DNA of 64,000 nt from CAWACP01 sp963832965 (GTDB lineage: Bacteria > Acidobacteriota > Terriglobia > Bryobacterales > Bryobacteraceae), in contig CAWHVW010000005.1 of the NCBI GenBank assembly GCA_963832965.1, forward strand, positions 806,001 through 870,000, written 5' to 3'. This document shows, piece by piece, positions 9,038-17,346 of this stretch. Numbering within the stretch: position 1 is the first letter of the stretch; the number at the start of each line of letters is the position of its first letter. The notes beneath the pieces are model-generated. The model searched no databases. It saw nothing but the letters and a program-made list of their open reading frames with translations, and was not told the origin of the DNA. The translations under genes were made by a program, and so were the position numbers.

Positions 9038-9300
9038 ACCAGAGAATCATTAAGGTGATAGCGGATACCCAACATATCCCGGTGGAGACCGTCAAGCTCG
9101 ATAGCACCTTCGCGGAACTGAATATTGACTCGCTGGACGGAATTAACATACTCTTCGCCCTCGAGAACGAGTTCAACATCAGCGTCCCGGACGACGCGGC
9201 CAAAGAGATTCGCTCGGTTCGCGACGCGGTTGAAGGTGTGACGAAGCTGGTGGAAGGCGGCGCGGGCGGCGCGAGCTCCGAGCCGGCTCACGCGAGCTGA
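9022..9300 (+). CDS. Acyl carrier protein
   Basis: 92 residues, the usual carrier length plus a short Gly/Ala/Ser tail. The phosphopantetheine attachment serine is Ser37 in LNIDSLDGINILFALE; the surrounding acidic helix II pattern is intact. Embedded between a NodB-type deacetylase (16-base overlap) and a ketoacyl synthase (one base apart), it looks like a dedicated carrier rather than the housekeeping AcpP of a fab operon. The neighbouring pair recalls NodF with NodE, which is inference from order and size only. Confidence 0.93.
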   Translation: MSEELNQRIIKVIADTQHIPVETVKLDSTFAELNIDSLDGINILFALENEFNISVPDDAAKEIRSVRDAVEGVTKLVEGGAGGASSEPAHAS

Positions 9301-9301
9301 G

Positions 9302-10537
9302 ATGCGTCATCGCGTTGTGGTGACCGGACTGGGTGTGGTGTGCGCACTGGGCCACAACGCCAGGTGCTTCTGGGAAGGCCTTCGTGCTGGACACTCCGGC
9401 ATCGAACCCATCGAAGGAGTAGACCGCACGCAGTTCCGGTTCCAAAATGGAGCCGAGGTCCGGGGCTTCGATCCGGCCCGGTATTTCGAGCGAAGAGACA
9501 TCGATCTGCTGGACCGCTTCGCGCAGTTTGGCGTCATTTCGGCGCGCGAAGCCGTGTCCGACGCGGGCCTCGAGTTCACGCCCGGCCTGCGCGAGCGAAC
9601 GGCCATCGTCACCGGCTCCTGTGTGGGCGGACAGCTCACCGAAGACGAGGGGTTTTTCAGCCTGTACCGGAACAACAGTACGCGCGGGAACCCGCTAACC
9701 ATTCCACGCGTGATGAATAACGCCGGGGCCAGCCGGATCTCGCAGGAGTTCGGCATCGTGGGTCCCGCCTGGACCGTCTCCACGGCCTGTTCTTCATCCA
9801 ACCACGCCATTGGCCAGGCATTCCGGATGGTGCGCGATGGGGACGTGGACGTAGCTGTGGCGGGCGGAAGCGAGGCGACCTTCAGCATGGGTTTCCTGAA
9901 ATCGTGGGAAGCGATGCGCGTGGTCTCGCCCGACACCTGCCGGCCGTTCTCGAAAGACCGCCGCGGCCTGATTCTGGGTGAGGGAGGCGCTTGTCTGATC
10001 CTGGAAACTCTGGAGGGCGCGCAAGCGCGCGGCGCGAAAATCCACGCGGAGATAGTGGGCTTCGGCATGTCCGCGGACGCCCATCACATCACCCAGCCGT
10101 TGTCGAACGGCGCGGCGCGAGCCATGCGCGCGGCGATCTCGGATGGCGGCATTCAACCGCAACAGATCGGCTACATCAACGCGCACGGCACCGGCACGAC
10201 GGCCAATGATGCCACGGAGACGGCGGCGATTCGGGCGGTGTTCGGGGAACACGCCGATAAGCTCGCGGTGAGTTCGACGAAATCCATGCACGGCCATGCT
10301 CTCGGCGCGGCGGGGGCGATTGAAGCAGTGGCCACCATCCTTGGGCTGGAGAACGGTCTGCTTCCGCCAACCGCCAACTACAACGAACCCGACCCGGCCT
10401 GCGACCTGGATGTGATCCCCAACCAGGCGCGCGCCGCCGATGTGGAGTATGCGCTGTCCAACTCGTTTGCGTTCGGGGGGCTGAACGCGGTGATCGCATT
10501 GCGGCGTTGGGCCGAGGAACCGAATGAACACGAATAA
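9302..10537 (+). CDS. Beta-ketoacyl-[acyl-carrier-protein] synthase, FabF/NodE-like
   Basis: 411 residues, normal for a KAS II enzyme. The Cys-His-His triad is complete: Cys163 in STACSSS, His295 in NAHGTGT and His332 in HGHALGAAG. The N-terminus VVVTGLGVVCALG is typical. It extends acyl chains on an ACP by decarboxylative condensation with malonyl-ACP. Its immediate position after a private ACP and deacetylase suggests it makes a special acyl chain rather than bulk fatty acids. The last codons form one arm of a 12-bp inverted repeat. Confidence 0.94.
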   Translation: MRHRVVVTGLGVVCALGHNARCFWEGLRAGHSGIEPIEGVDRTQFRFQNGAEVRGFDPARYFERRDIDLLDRFAQFGVISAREAVSDAGLEFTPGLRERTAIVTGSCVGGQLTEDEGFFSLYRNNSTRGNPLTIPRVMNNAGASRISQEFGIVGPAWTVSTACSSSNHAIGQAFRMVRDGDVDVAVAGGSEATFSMGFLKSWEAMRVVSPDTCRPFSKDRRGLILGEGGACLILETLEGAQARGAKIHAEIVGFGMSADAHHITQPLSNGAARAMRAAISDGGIQPQQIGYINAHGTGTTANDATETAAIRAVFGEHADKLAVSSTKSMHGHALGAAGAIEAVATILGLENGLLPPTANYNEPDPACDLDVIPNQARAADVEYALSNSFAFGGLNAVIALRRWAEEPNEHE

Positions 10538-10562
10538 AACAGATTAATTGTTCGTGTTCATT
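10523..10562. repeat. 12-bp perfect inverted repeat between convergent genes
   Basis: Arms AATGAACACGAA (10523-10534) and TTCGTGTTCATT (10551-10562) are exact reverse complements with a 16-base AT-rich loop. The left arm lies inside the last codons of the ketoacyl synthase gene, and purU ends at 10572 from the other side. There is no long U tract, so it may act as a bidirectional terminator or mRNA-end stabiliser, or be a dispersed palindromic repeat. Confidence 0.6.
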
Positions 10563-10571
10563 GGTTGCCGG

Positions 10572-11426
10572 TTAGTCGAAGATCACGGTTTTATTCTCAT
10601 ACAGCAGAATGCGGCGGTCCAGATGCCAGCGCACTGCTCGCGACAGCACCAGCCGTTCCACGTCGCGGCCTTTCTGCACCAGATCGTCAAGCTGGTCACG
10701 GTGCGAGACGCGCGTGACATCCTGTTCGATGATGGGGCCGTCGTCGAGAATTTCCGAGACGTAATGCGAGGTCGCGCCAATTAGTTTCACGCCGCGCCGG
10801 TATGCTGCCTGGTAGGGCCGGCCGCCGCTGAAGGCGGGCAGAAACGAATGATGAACGTTTATGATGCGGCCGGGGTAGTGCGCCACGAACTCTGGCGACA
10901 GCACCTGCATGTAGCGCGCGAGAACGATGAGATCTACTTCGTTCCGTTTCAGGATGGCGAGCTGTTCCGCCTCCGCTTCCTGCTTCGCCGCCGGCGTCAC
11001 CGGAATCAGGTGAAAGGGGATGCCATGGAACGCCGCCAGCGGACCCGCGTGTGCGTGATTGCCGATTACCACCGGGATGGCGCAGGCCAGTTCACCCGAT
11101 TGCTGGCGGTGCAGCAGGTCGGCCAGGCAGTGCAGATATTTCGAAACGAAGATGGCCACGCGCGGAAGGCGGCGCGAATACTCGACGCGCCAGCGCAGGC
11201 CCAGCCCGGCCGCGAGAGGTTCGAAAGCCGCACGGAAGGCCGTGTCGTCGAGAGCGAAGCTGTCGAGGTCCCACTCGATGCGCATAAAGAACAGGCCGGC
11301 CTCATTGTCGCGGTGCTGGTCCGCGTGGAGGATGTTCGCGCCGTGGTCGTACAGAAAAGTCGAGATCTTTGCTACGAGCCCTTTGCGGTCGGGCGAGTCG
11401 ATAAGCAGAATGGCTGAATTTTTCAC
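10572..11426 (-). CDS. purU: Formyltetrahydrofolate deformylase
   Basis: 284 residues, the family length. An N-terminal ACT domain (about 1-80) is followed by a formyltransferase-fold domain. The active-site Asn-His region appears as VIGNHAHAGPLA and the folate-site motif as INVHHSFLPAF; the conserved GATSHYV..LDDGPIIEQ with its Asp is present. The enzyme hydrolyses 10-formyl-tetrahydrofolate to formate and tetrahydrofolate, balancing one-carbon units and feeding PurT where present. The start is a GTG at 11426 without an obvious ribosome-binding site. It converges on the ketoacyl synthase gene. Confidence 0.94.
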   Translation of the reverse strand: MKNSAILLIDSPDRKGLVAKISTFLYDHGANILHADQHRDNEAGLFFMRIEWDLDSFALDDTAFRAAFEPLAAGLGLRWRVEYSRRLPRVAIFVSKYLHCLADLLHRQQSGELACAIPVVIGNHAHAGPLAAFHGIPFHLIPVTPAAKQEAEAEQLAILKRNEVDLIVLARYMQVLSPEFVAHYPGRIINVHHSFLPAFSGGRPYQAAYRRGVKLIGATSHYVSEILDDGPIIEQDVTRVSHRDQLDDLVQKGRDVERLVLSRAVRWHLDRRILLYENKTVIFD

Positions 11427-11473
11427 CGTACGTAAAACAACATAGCAGGCGCGGCTTTGCGAAAGTAGTTGGT

Positions 11474-12211
11474 ATGGCGTTTGAAGTCACCGTGCTCGGC
11501 TGTGGCGAAGCGTTCGATGAACGCTATACGAACACGTCGCTTTTGTTGCGTGTAGAGGAAAAGACCATCCTGCTCGATTGCGGCTACAGCGCGCCCGCGC
11601 CGCTGTGGAGCGCAGTGGCCGATGCCGACGGCATCGATCTGATTTACATCAGCCACGCCCACGCCGATCATTGCTTCGGTTTGCCCGCGGTGCTCGGCCG
11701 CATGTGGGAAGACGGGCGAAAGAAGCCGCTGGTGATTCTAAGCCAGCCCGCGCTGTTGGGCCGGATTCGCGAGTCGCTGGAAGCCGGCTACCCCGGACTA
11801 CCGTCACGCTTTCAATACGCCGTTCAGTACCGCGAGGCACTGCCTGGACAGGGAATCGAATGGGAAGGGCTGGAGTTCGGCTTCGCGCCCACGCGCCACT
11901 CGGTGTCGAACCTTGCTATCCGTATTGATGGCGGAGGAGGGAAGTTCTGCTACAGTGGCGATGGCCAGTTTACCGATGAAAGCCGAGAGCTGTTCACCGG
12001 CGCAGACCTGCTGGTTCATGAGGCCTATTCCTTCGACCCGTCTCCGATTCATGGCGATCTCACGGGGGTGATCCGCATGGCCGCAGAGCGAAGTGTGAGC
12101 CGGATTGCGCTGGTGCATCTTAAGAGGAATGTCCGTCGCGAGGAGGGCGAGCGCGTTCACGCTCTGGACGCCACAGTGCCCGAACCAGGGGACCGGCTCG
12201 TCCTTTGTTAG
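11474..12211 (+). CDS. Metallo-beta-lactamase-fold hydrolase, ribonuclease Z-like
   Basis: 245 residues. The metal motif HAHADH lies near residue 60 (ISHAHADHCFGLP). Further ligands are likely the His in APTRHSV, the Asp in YSGDGQF, and the His in VHEAYSF and LVHLK. Overall order resembles RNase Z and related phosphodiesterases, but the protein is shorter and lacks a clear exosite, so tRNA processing should not be assumed. The stop codon lies inside the CIRCE-like operator of hrcA. It is divergent from purU with a 47-base gap. Confidence 0.85.
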   Translation: MAFEVTVLGCGEAFDERYTNTSLLLRVEEKTILLDCGYSAPAPLWSAVADADGIDLIYISHAHADHCFGLPAVLGRMWEDGRKKPLVILSQPALLGRIRESLEAGYPGLPSRFQYAVQYREALPGQGIEWEGLEFGFAPTRHSVSNLAIRIDGGGGKFCYSGDGQFTDESRELFTGADLLVHEAYSFDPSPIHGDLTGVIRMAAERSVSRIALVHLKRNVRREEGERVHALDATVPEPGDRLVLC

Positions 12212-12234
12212 CACTCTCTTGGGGGCGCTGCCAA
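12208..12234 (+). promoter_or_regulatory. CIRCE-like operator upstream of hrcA
   Basis: The left half-site TTAGCACTC (12208-12216) is a perfect match to the CIRCE consensus. After exactly nine bases the right half reads CGCTGCCAA, five of nine matching GAGTGCTAA. CIRCE is the binding site of HrcA, whose gene starts 69 bases downstream. The site overlaps the stop codon of the preceding hydrolase gene. The combination of exact spacing, perfect half-site and position makes autoregulation by HrcA likely. Confidence 0.75.
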
Positions 12235-12302
12235 CCGGATGATGGCTCCCGACTTGACCGGGATGGTTGAACTGCTTTAGAATGAATGACAAAGGACCAT
12301 CT

Positions 12303-13340
12303 ATGGCCCATCCATCATCGCGCGCACCTAGAAATCTGGATATCCTCTGCCTGATCGTGCAGGAGTATATCCAGACCGGCGAGCCCGTGGCATCCCGGAC
12401 GGTTTCCCGTCATCTGGGTTCGCGCCTTAGTCCGGCGTCGGTGCGAAACATTATGGCGGACCTTTACGACGATGGTTATTTGATGCAGCCGCACACCTCC
12501 GCGGGCCGCGTCCCCACCGAAAAGGCTTTCCGCAGCTACGTGCAAACCCTCGCGCGGGCGCGTGTGCTGGGAACGGAGCTGACCCGCCTGCAGGGCGAAC
12601 TGGGGCAGGCGGGCACAGTGGAACGGCGCGTCGAATGCTCCTCGCACATGCTCATGGAGATGACGCGCGGGATTGGCATCGCCGCGGCGATTCCCACGCT
12701 GAGCCAGACGCTGGATCAGATCGAGCTGATCGCCCTGGCGGAACGGCGAGTTTTGATGGTGGTGATCACGCAGGACCGTTTGGTGCGCCACCGCGTGGTT
12801 TCTCTGGAGGAGACGCTGCGCGAGAGCGAGCTCGAATCCATCCGCAATTACATCAACCGGAACTTCGCCGGCTGGACGCTTTCGGAACTGCGGCGCGAAT
12901 TGAGCCAGCGGCTGACGCACGAAAGCGCTTTGTACGACGCGGTGCTGAAGCTGCTGACCATGTTGTGCTCGCACGGTCTGCTGGAATTTGAGTTGTCCCC
13001 GGAAGTTCACGTGGAGGGCGCTGGCAATCTGCTGGGGCTCGATCTGCATCTGACCAGAGAGAAGATGCGGGATTTGTTCCACGCGCTGGAGGAGAAGAAA
13101 AAGATTCTGGAGATGCTGGACCGTTTCCTCGAGCAGCCGCACGGCGAAATCAGCGTACAGGTAGGTCTGGGCGATGCCCATCCGGTAATGCGCGAGTTGT
13201 CGCTGGTGGGGATTGCCGTAGCGTTGCCGGGCGGGCTTTTCGCGCGGATCGCCGTCGTGGGCCCCATGCGCATGAATTACGAGAAGGCCATGTCGGCCGT
13301 CCTGCACATGGGACAGGCGTTTCAGAATACCGCTGCCTGA
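12303..13340 (+). CDS. hrcA: Heat-inducible transcription repressor HrcA
   Basis: 345 residues from the ATG at 12303, which has AAAGGA eight bases upstream; an open frame reaches back to TTG 12267. The N-terminal winged helix includes SPASVRNIMADL and TSAGRVPTEKAFR, both hallmark HrcA phrases. The GAF-like and dimerisation domains follow, ending with a conserved GIAVALPGGLFARIAVVGPMRMNYEKA region. It represses chaperone genes through CIRCE elements and is kept active by GroEL in well-studied relatives. It is the first gene of hrcA-grpE-dnaJ. Confidence 0.97.
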   Translation: MAHPSSRAPRNLDILCLIVQEYIQTGEPVASRTVSRHLGSRLSPASVRNIMADLYDDGYLMQPHTSAGRVPTEKAFRSYVQTLARARVLGTELTRLQGELGQAGTVERRVECSSHMLMEMTRGIGIAAAIPTLSQTLDQIELIALAERRVLMVVITQDRLVRHRVVSLEETLRESELESIRNYINRNFAGWTLSELRRELSQRLTHESALYDAVLKLLTMLCSHGLLEFELSPEVHVEGAGNLLGLDLHLTREKMRDLFHALEEKKKILEMLDRFLEQPHGEISVQVGLGDAHPVMRELSLVGIAVALPGGLFARIAVVGPMRMNYEKAMSAVLHMGQAFQNTAA

Positions 13341-13378
13341 AGGAGCCCCTTTCCCGGATCGTACACTGGAGTTGAACT

Positions 13379-13915
13379 ATGGAACCGACGAAACAGACCG
13401 CTACTGAAGACGCCGCGGATACTGTACAAACCAGCGATTTGGCGTCGGCTCTGGAAGCAGTGGTGGCAGAACGCGACCAGCTTCTGGCGGAGCGCGCGGA
13501 AGCGCAGGACCGATGGCTGCGGCGGCAAGCTGAATTCGAGAATTTCCGGCGTCGCGCGGAACGCGAGCGGGCCGATGTGCTGGAATACGCCGCTACCGAC
13601 ACCGTACGCACCCTCTTGCCGATCGCCGACGATTTCGAGCGCGCCCTTAAGGTGGAGTCGGCCGACAAGGAATACGCTCGCGGGATGGAGCTCATCTACC
13701 AGCGGCTGGTAGACACGCTGACGAAGCTGGGTCTGGAGCCGATCGTTGTGGAGGGCCAGCCGTTCGATCCGAAGCTTCACGAAGCCATTGAGATGGTCGA
13801 GCGCGACGACGTGGAAGATCACACCGTGGTCGGCGAGTTCCGGCGGGGATACAATTTCCGCGGCCGTCTGCTTCGACCTGCCCTCGTGAAGGTTGCGGTG
13901 AAGAAGGCGTCGTGA
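13379..13915 (+). CDS. grpE: Nucleotide exchange factor GrpE
   Basis: 178 residues. A charged, disordered N-terminus leads into a long coiled coil (about residues 20-90: RDQLLAERAEAQDRWLRRQAEFENFRRR) and the C-terminal beta domain with PEVGQPFDP-like sequence (VVEGQPFDPKLHEAIE) and the terminal RPALVKVAVK. GrpE releases ADP from DnaK. GGAG lies eight bases before the ATG. It follows hrcA by 38 bases and overlaps dnaJ by four bases. Confidence 0.96.
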   Translation: MEPTKQTATEDAADTVQTSDLASALEAVVAERDQLLAERAEAQDRWLRRQAEFENFRRRAERERADVLEYAATDTVRTLLPIADDFERALKVESADKEYARGMELIYQRLVDTLTKLGLEPIVVEGQPFDPKLHEAIEMVERDDVEDHTVVGEFRRGYNFRGRLLRPALVKVAVKKAS

Positions 13916-15024
13916 AGCAGGACTACTACGAGATTCTGGGCGTCAGCCGCGATTGCGACGACGGCACGCTGAAGACCGCCTATCGCAAGCTCGCTCTGAA
14001 GTATCATCCCGATCGCAATCCGGACGACGGCGACGCCGAAGAACGATTCAAACAGGCTGCTGAAGCCTACGGCGTGCTCAGCGATCCGCAGAAAAGGGCG
14101 ACCTACGACCGCTACGGCCATCAGGGACTGCAGGGCGCCGGCGGCGCTGGGTTCGATCCTTCACAGTTCAGCGATTTCAGCGACATCATCGGCGACTTCT
14201 TCGGTTTCGGCGATCTTTTCGGCGGGGGCGGGCGCCGGCGGAATCGCGCGCAGAAAGGCGACGATCTCCGCTACGACCTGGAAATCAGTCTCGAAGACAC
14301 GATCAAAGGTCTGAGCGCGGATATCCAGGTGCCGCGGACCGAGGCCTGTGGAAGATGCGGCGGTAGCGGGGCCGAGCGCAACGACGGGCTGACCACGTGC
14401 CCCATGTGCCACGGTCGCGGCGAAGTGATTTATCAGCAGAGTTTCCTCTCGATTCGACGGACCTGCGGACAATGCAACGGGCGAGGACAGATCATCCGAA
14501 GGCCGTGCACGCAGTGCCGCGGCGAGGGCTACGTGCGCGCCGAGCGGAAGCTGAAGGTCAACATTCCGGCGGGCGTGGACACCGGGACCCGTCTGCGCTT
14601 GTCGGGCGAGGGACAGCCGGGAGCTAACGGCGGCCCGCAGGGAGATTTATACGTTTTCGTGCGCGTGAAGGAACACCCGGTGTTCCAGCGAAGCGAGGAC
14701 GATCTGCTGTGCACTATTCCGGTGAACGTCGCTCAGGCCGCGCTCGGCACTGACATTGACCTGCTGACGTTCGATGGATTGCACACCGTAAAGATCCCCG
14801 AGGGGGCGCAGAGCGGGGGCCGGGTGCGGCTGAAGGGTCTGGGCGTGCCGCGCCTGCAGGGGCACGGCCGTGGAGACCTGGTAGTGGTGGTGGACGTGCG
14901 AGTTCCCGGCCGGCTGACGCGCGAGCAGCGGAAGCTCTTCGAGCAGTTGCGGGAGACACTGCCGGCCGAGAACGAACCGGCTGAGAAGGGCCTGCTGGAT
15001 AAGGTCAAAGAATACTTCATGTAG
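13912..15024 (+). CDS. dnaJ: Chaperone protein DnaJ
   Basis: 370 residues. The J domain covers about 1-70 with the HPD motif in KYHPDRNPDD. A Gly/Phe linker with FGFGDLFGGG follows. Four zinc repeats of the CxxCxGxG type are visible (CGRCGGSG, CPMCHGRG, CGQCNGRG, CTQCRGEG), then the two client-binding beta domains. It is therefore a full type-I DnaJ that delivers clients to DnaK. The start is a GTG overlapping the grpE stop (GTGA). dnaK is not in this cluster. Confidence 0.97.
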   Translation: MKQDYYEILGVSRDCDDGTLKTAYRKLALKYHPDRNPDDGDAEERFKQAAEAYGVLSDPQKRATYDRYGHQGLQGAGGAGFDPSQFSDFSDIIGDFFGFGDLFGGGGRRRNRAQKGDDLRYDLEISLEDTIKGLSADIQVPRTEACGRCGGSGAERNDGLTTCPMCHGRGEVIYQQSFLSIRRTCGQCNGRGQIIRRPCTQCRGEGYVRAERKLKVNIPAGVDTGTRLRLSGEGQPGANGGPQGDLYVFVRVKEHPVFQRSEDDLLCTIPVNVAQAALGTDIDLLTFDGLHTVKIPEGAQSGGRVRLKGLGVPRLQGHGRGDLVVVVDVRVPGRLTREQRKLFEQLRETLPAENEPAEKGLLDKVKEYFM

Positions 15025-15033
15025 TGGCCGGAG

Positions 15034-15050
15034 GCGGCCTTGGAGGCCGC
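15034..15050. terminator. Possible bidirectional hairpin between dnaJ and malQ
   Basis: A perfect six-base stem, GCGGCC and GGCCGC, encloses the five-base loop TTGGA in the 54-base gap between two convergent genes. There is no T tract on either side, so function as a terminator is only a suggestion from position. Confidence 0.35.
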
Positions 15051-15078
15051 GCGAGGCTACGAGTCTGCCCCACTTTCG

Positions 15079-17280
15079 CTACTCTGACAACGGAGCGACG
15101 ATGCGGCCCGTTTTCTGCGCCCATCGGCGAAACATGGCGGCGAATTCACGCGCCGGCGAGAACCGCAATTCCTCACTGGCGTACTTCATTTTCCGCCGCC
15201 AGTTGGGGTATTCGGCGGTGGTGCCCGGCAGGTTCTGCTGTTCGGTCTCCTTGAACAGGTCCTCCTGGTTCAATAGCAACAGCATGGACGGAGTGCTCAT
15301 AAGAAACCCCACGATGGCATCGTGCAAGTCGCCGGTAAGGTCTGGCAGTTCGGCGGCGTTGCGGGTGAATGCGTCCGGGAGGAGCTTCAGCCGGTGCAGC
15401 AAGTCCAGAATCTTCTGTTTTTCTGCCAGGCGCTGCGCGATGGCGTGGCGCACGGAGTCATCATCGGGCAAGACACCGGCCTCCCGACGGGCTTCGATAT
15501 CGCGATTCTGCCAGAAACCCGCGAGCGTTGGCAGATCGTGGGTGCTGGCTGAGACCAGCGCAAGCTTAGGGTATTCCCCCGGCAGCTTGAACTGGCGATT
15601 CGCATCCTGCTCAAAGTAGAACAGACGGTAGCTGAGGATACCGAAACGCGCCATCGTCTCCCGCACATAGTCGGGCACCGTGCCGAGATCCTCGCCCACG
15701 ATCACCACGGCGTTGCGCACGCTCTCGAGCGCGAGGATCCGGATGAGGTCCTCAGAACGGTCGCGCACGTAGGTGCCGGCGTGGGCTTCCATGCCGTCCG
15801 GTATCCAGAAGAGCCGGAAGAAGCGCATCACGTGGTCGATGCGCAGCGCGCCGCCGTGCTGGCAGGCTTTGCGGATGGAATCGGCGAAGAGACGATAGCC
15901 GTCGGCGTAGTGGGCGTCCGAGTTCGGGGGAGGGAAGCCCCAGTCCTGGCCCTTCGGCGAGAAATCGTCGGGCGGCGCGCCCACGCGGCACCCCCCAACA
16001 TAGAACTGCGGGAGCATCCAGAGATCGGCACCGAAGCGGTCGGTAGCCAATGCCAGATCGTGGTAGAGGCCAATCTGCATACCCAGAGACCGGGCGTGGG
16101 CCTGAGCGGCGGATAGCTGCGCGTCGGTGATCCACTGGACGTATTGATAGAACAGAACGCTGCGCCAGTGTTTCCTCGCGAACTCCTCAGTTTCCGGGGA
16201 GCCGGGTGAGCGGAACGGCTCCGGCCATGCGGGCCAGTTCCACACATCGGGGTGACGGCGGTGGATGGCCTCGTCCAGCGCGGAATGGATGGCGAAACGG
16301 CGGAGCAGGTCGCCTTCGCGATCCGCCCAGTCCTGAAACTCGCGTGCGCGCGGGGAGCCGGCGCGGCGCTCCCGCAGGAACTCGCGAAAAGCGAGCTTGA
16401 GAAAGCGCTGTTTGACGCGGCTGACGCGCTCATATTGGACTTCGCCCGCATCGCGCAGCGCGGCCAGCTCACGCTGTACCGCCGCGGAAGCCAGCGCGTT
16501 GCGGGCCCAGCACGAACGTGCGAACTCGGGAACGGCTTCGACATCGATGTAGATGAAGTTTCGGTAGTAACTGCAATCCGGAAGATAGGGGCTGGTGTTG
16601 TAGGGGGCGCGGTTGGAAATGGCGTGCAGAGGGTTCAGGGCAATGAAACTGGCGCCCAGGGCATCGACCGCCCAGTCCGAGAAGCGCATCAAATCGCCGA
16701 AGTCGCCGCATCCCCAGTTACCGGCCGAGCGGAGACCGTAGAGACTCACCCCGATGCCCGCCGCTCGGAAAGCGGTGCCGGCCGCGGGCGTATACGCTTT
16801 TTCCGGGCAGACGATCAGCCGCGAGACGCAGTCGAGTTTATGGGCCGGGATGGTGAGCGCAATCTGGTGATACCCGAGCGGGAGGTCCGCTGGAAGCCGC
16901 AAACGGGCCTGGGCAAGCCGGGTCTGGAAAACCCTCTCGGAACCGTCTTCGAGCCGGATATGAACCTCAGCGCCGGCTTCCGCTGCGTCCGCGGGAATGG
17001 AGAGGGGAAGATCCGCTCCCGTCGTTATGACTACGGTTGACGGCAAGGGCTGGCGGTTCTGCTGCTCCTGTCGCACTTGTATGGCAGCGTCTATGGCTCC
17101 AGTGCTGCTGGTGTCCACGCCGAGCGATTGCAGGATGGCCTGGGTCACCTGTTTTGTTGCGAAGTGCCGCGTACCGAAAATGTCCCAGTAGCTTTCCTCG
17201 ATGCCCCACAGCTCGGCAGCGCGCGAAAGCGCGTCCGTGTAGTCCGCGGAAGGTTGTGCGGGCGCAGTGGGGGAGGCCAT
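15079..17280 (-). CDS. malQ: 4-alpha-glucanotransferase (GH77, amylomaltase)
   Basis: 733 residues from the ATG at 17280, which has GGAAAAAG upstream; an ATG at 17295 adds five residues. An N-terminal helical and beta-sandwich region (about 1-160) precedes the GH77 barrel, as in the longer MalQ subtype. Catalytic positions fit Asp in LRIDHVMRFF, Glu in VGEDLGTVP and Asp in STHDLPTLAG. The enzyme transfers alpha-1,4-glucan chains, linking maltose and glycogen metabolism. An open frame continues 180 codons further upstream, but that part is only the reverse of nuoB. Divergent from nuoB. Confidence 0.94.
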   Translation of the reverse strand: MASPTAPAQPSADYTDALSRAAELWGIEESYWDIFGTRHFATKQVTQAILQSLGVDTSSTGAIDAAIQVRQEQQNRQPLPSTVVITTGADLPLSIPADAAEAGAEVHIRLEDGSERVFQTRLAQARLRLPADLPLGYHQIALTIPAHKLDCVSRLIVCPEKAYTPAAGTAFRAAGIGVSLYGLRSAGNWGCGDFGDLMRFSDWAVDALGASFIALNPLHAISNRAPYNTSPYLPDCSYYRNFIYIDVEAVPEFARSCWARNALASAAVQRELAALRDAGEVQYERVSRVKQRFLKLAFREFLRERRAGSPRAREFQDWADREGDLLRRFAIHSALDEAIHRRHPDVWNWPAWPEPFRSPGSPETEEFARKHWRSVLFYQYVQWITDAQLSAAQAHARSLGMQIGLYHDLALATDRFGADLWMLPQFYVGGCRVGAPPDDFSPKGQDWGFPPPNSDAHYADGYRLFADSIRKACQHGGALRIDHVMRFFRLFWIPDGMEAHAGTYVRDRSEDLIRILALESVRNAVVIVGEDLGTVPDYVRETMARFGILSYRLFYFEQDANRQFKLPGEYPKLALVSASTHDLPTLAGFWQNRDIEARREAGVLPDDDSVRHAIAQRLAEKQKILDLLHRLKLLPDAFTRNAAELPDLTGDLHDAIVGFLMSTPSMLLLLNQEDLFKETEQQNLPGTTAEYPNWRRKMKYASEELRFSPAREFAAMFRRWAQKTGRIVAPLSE

Positions 17281-17346
17281 CAGGTCTTTTTCCATTCTAT
17301 CGGTGGCGCCGCCCAGGAGCGGTGGCGCGCGTGGGATAATGGCGGT

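Noticed and set aside
10253..10260. GCCGATAA, an exact FliA -10 element
   Set aside because: It lies inside the ketoacyl synthase coding region with no flagellar gene downstream; taken as a chance match.
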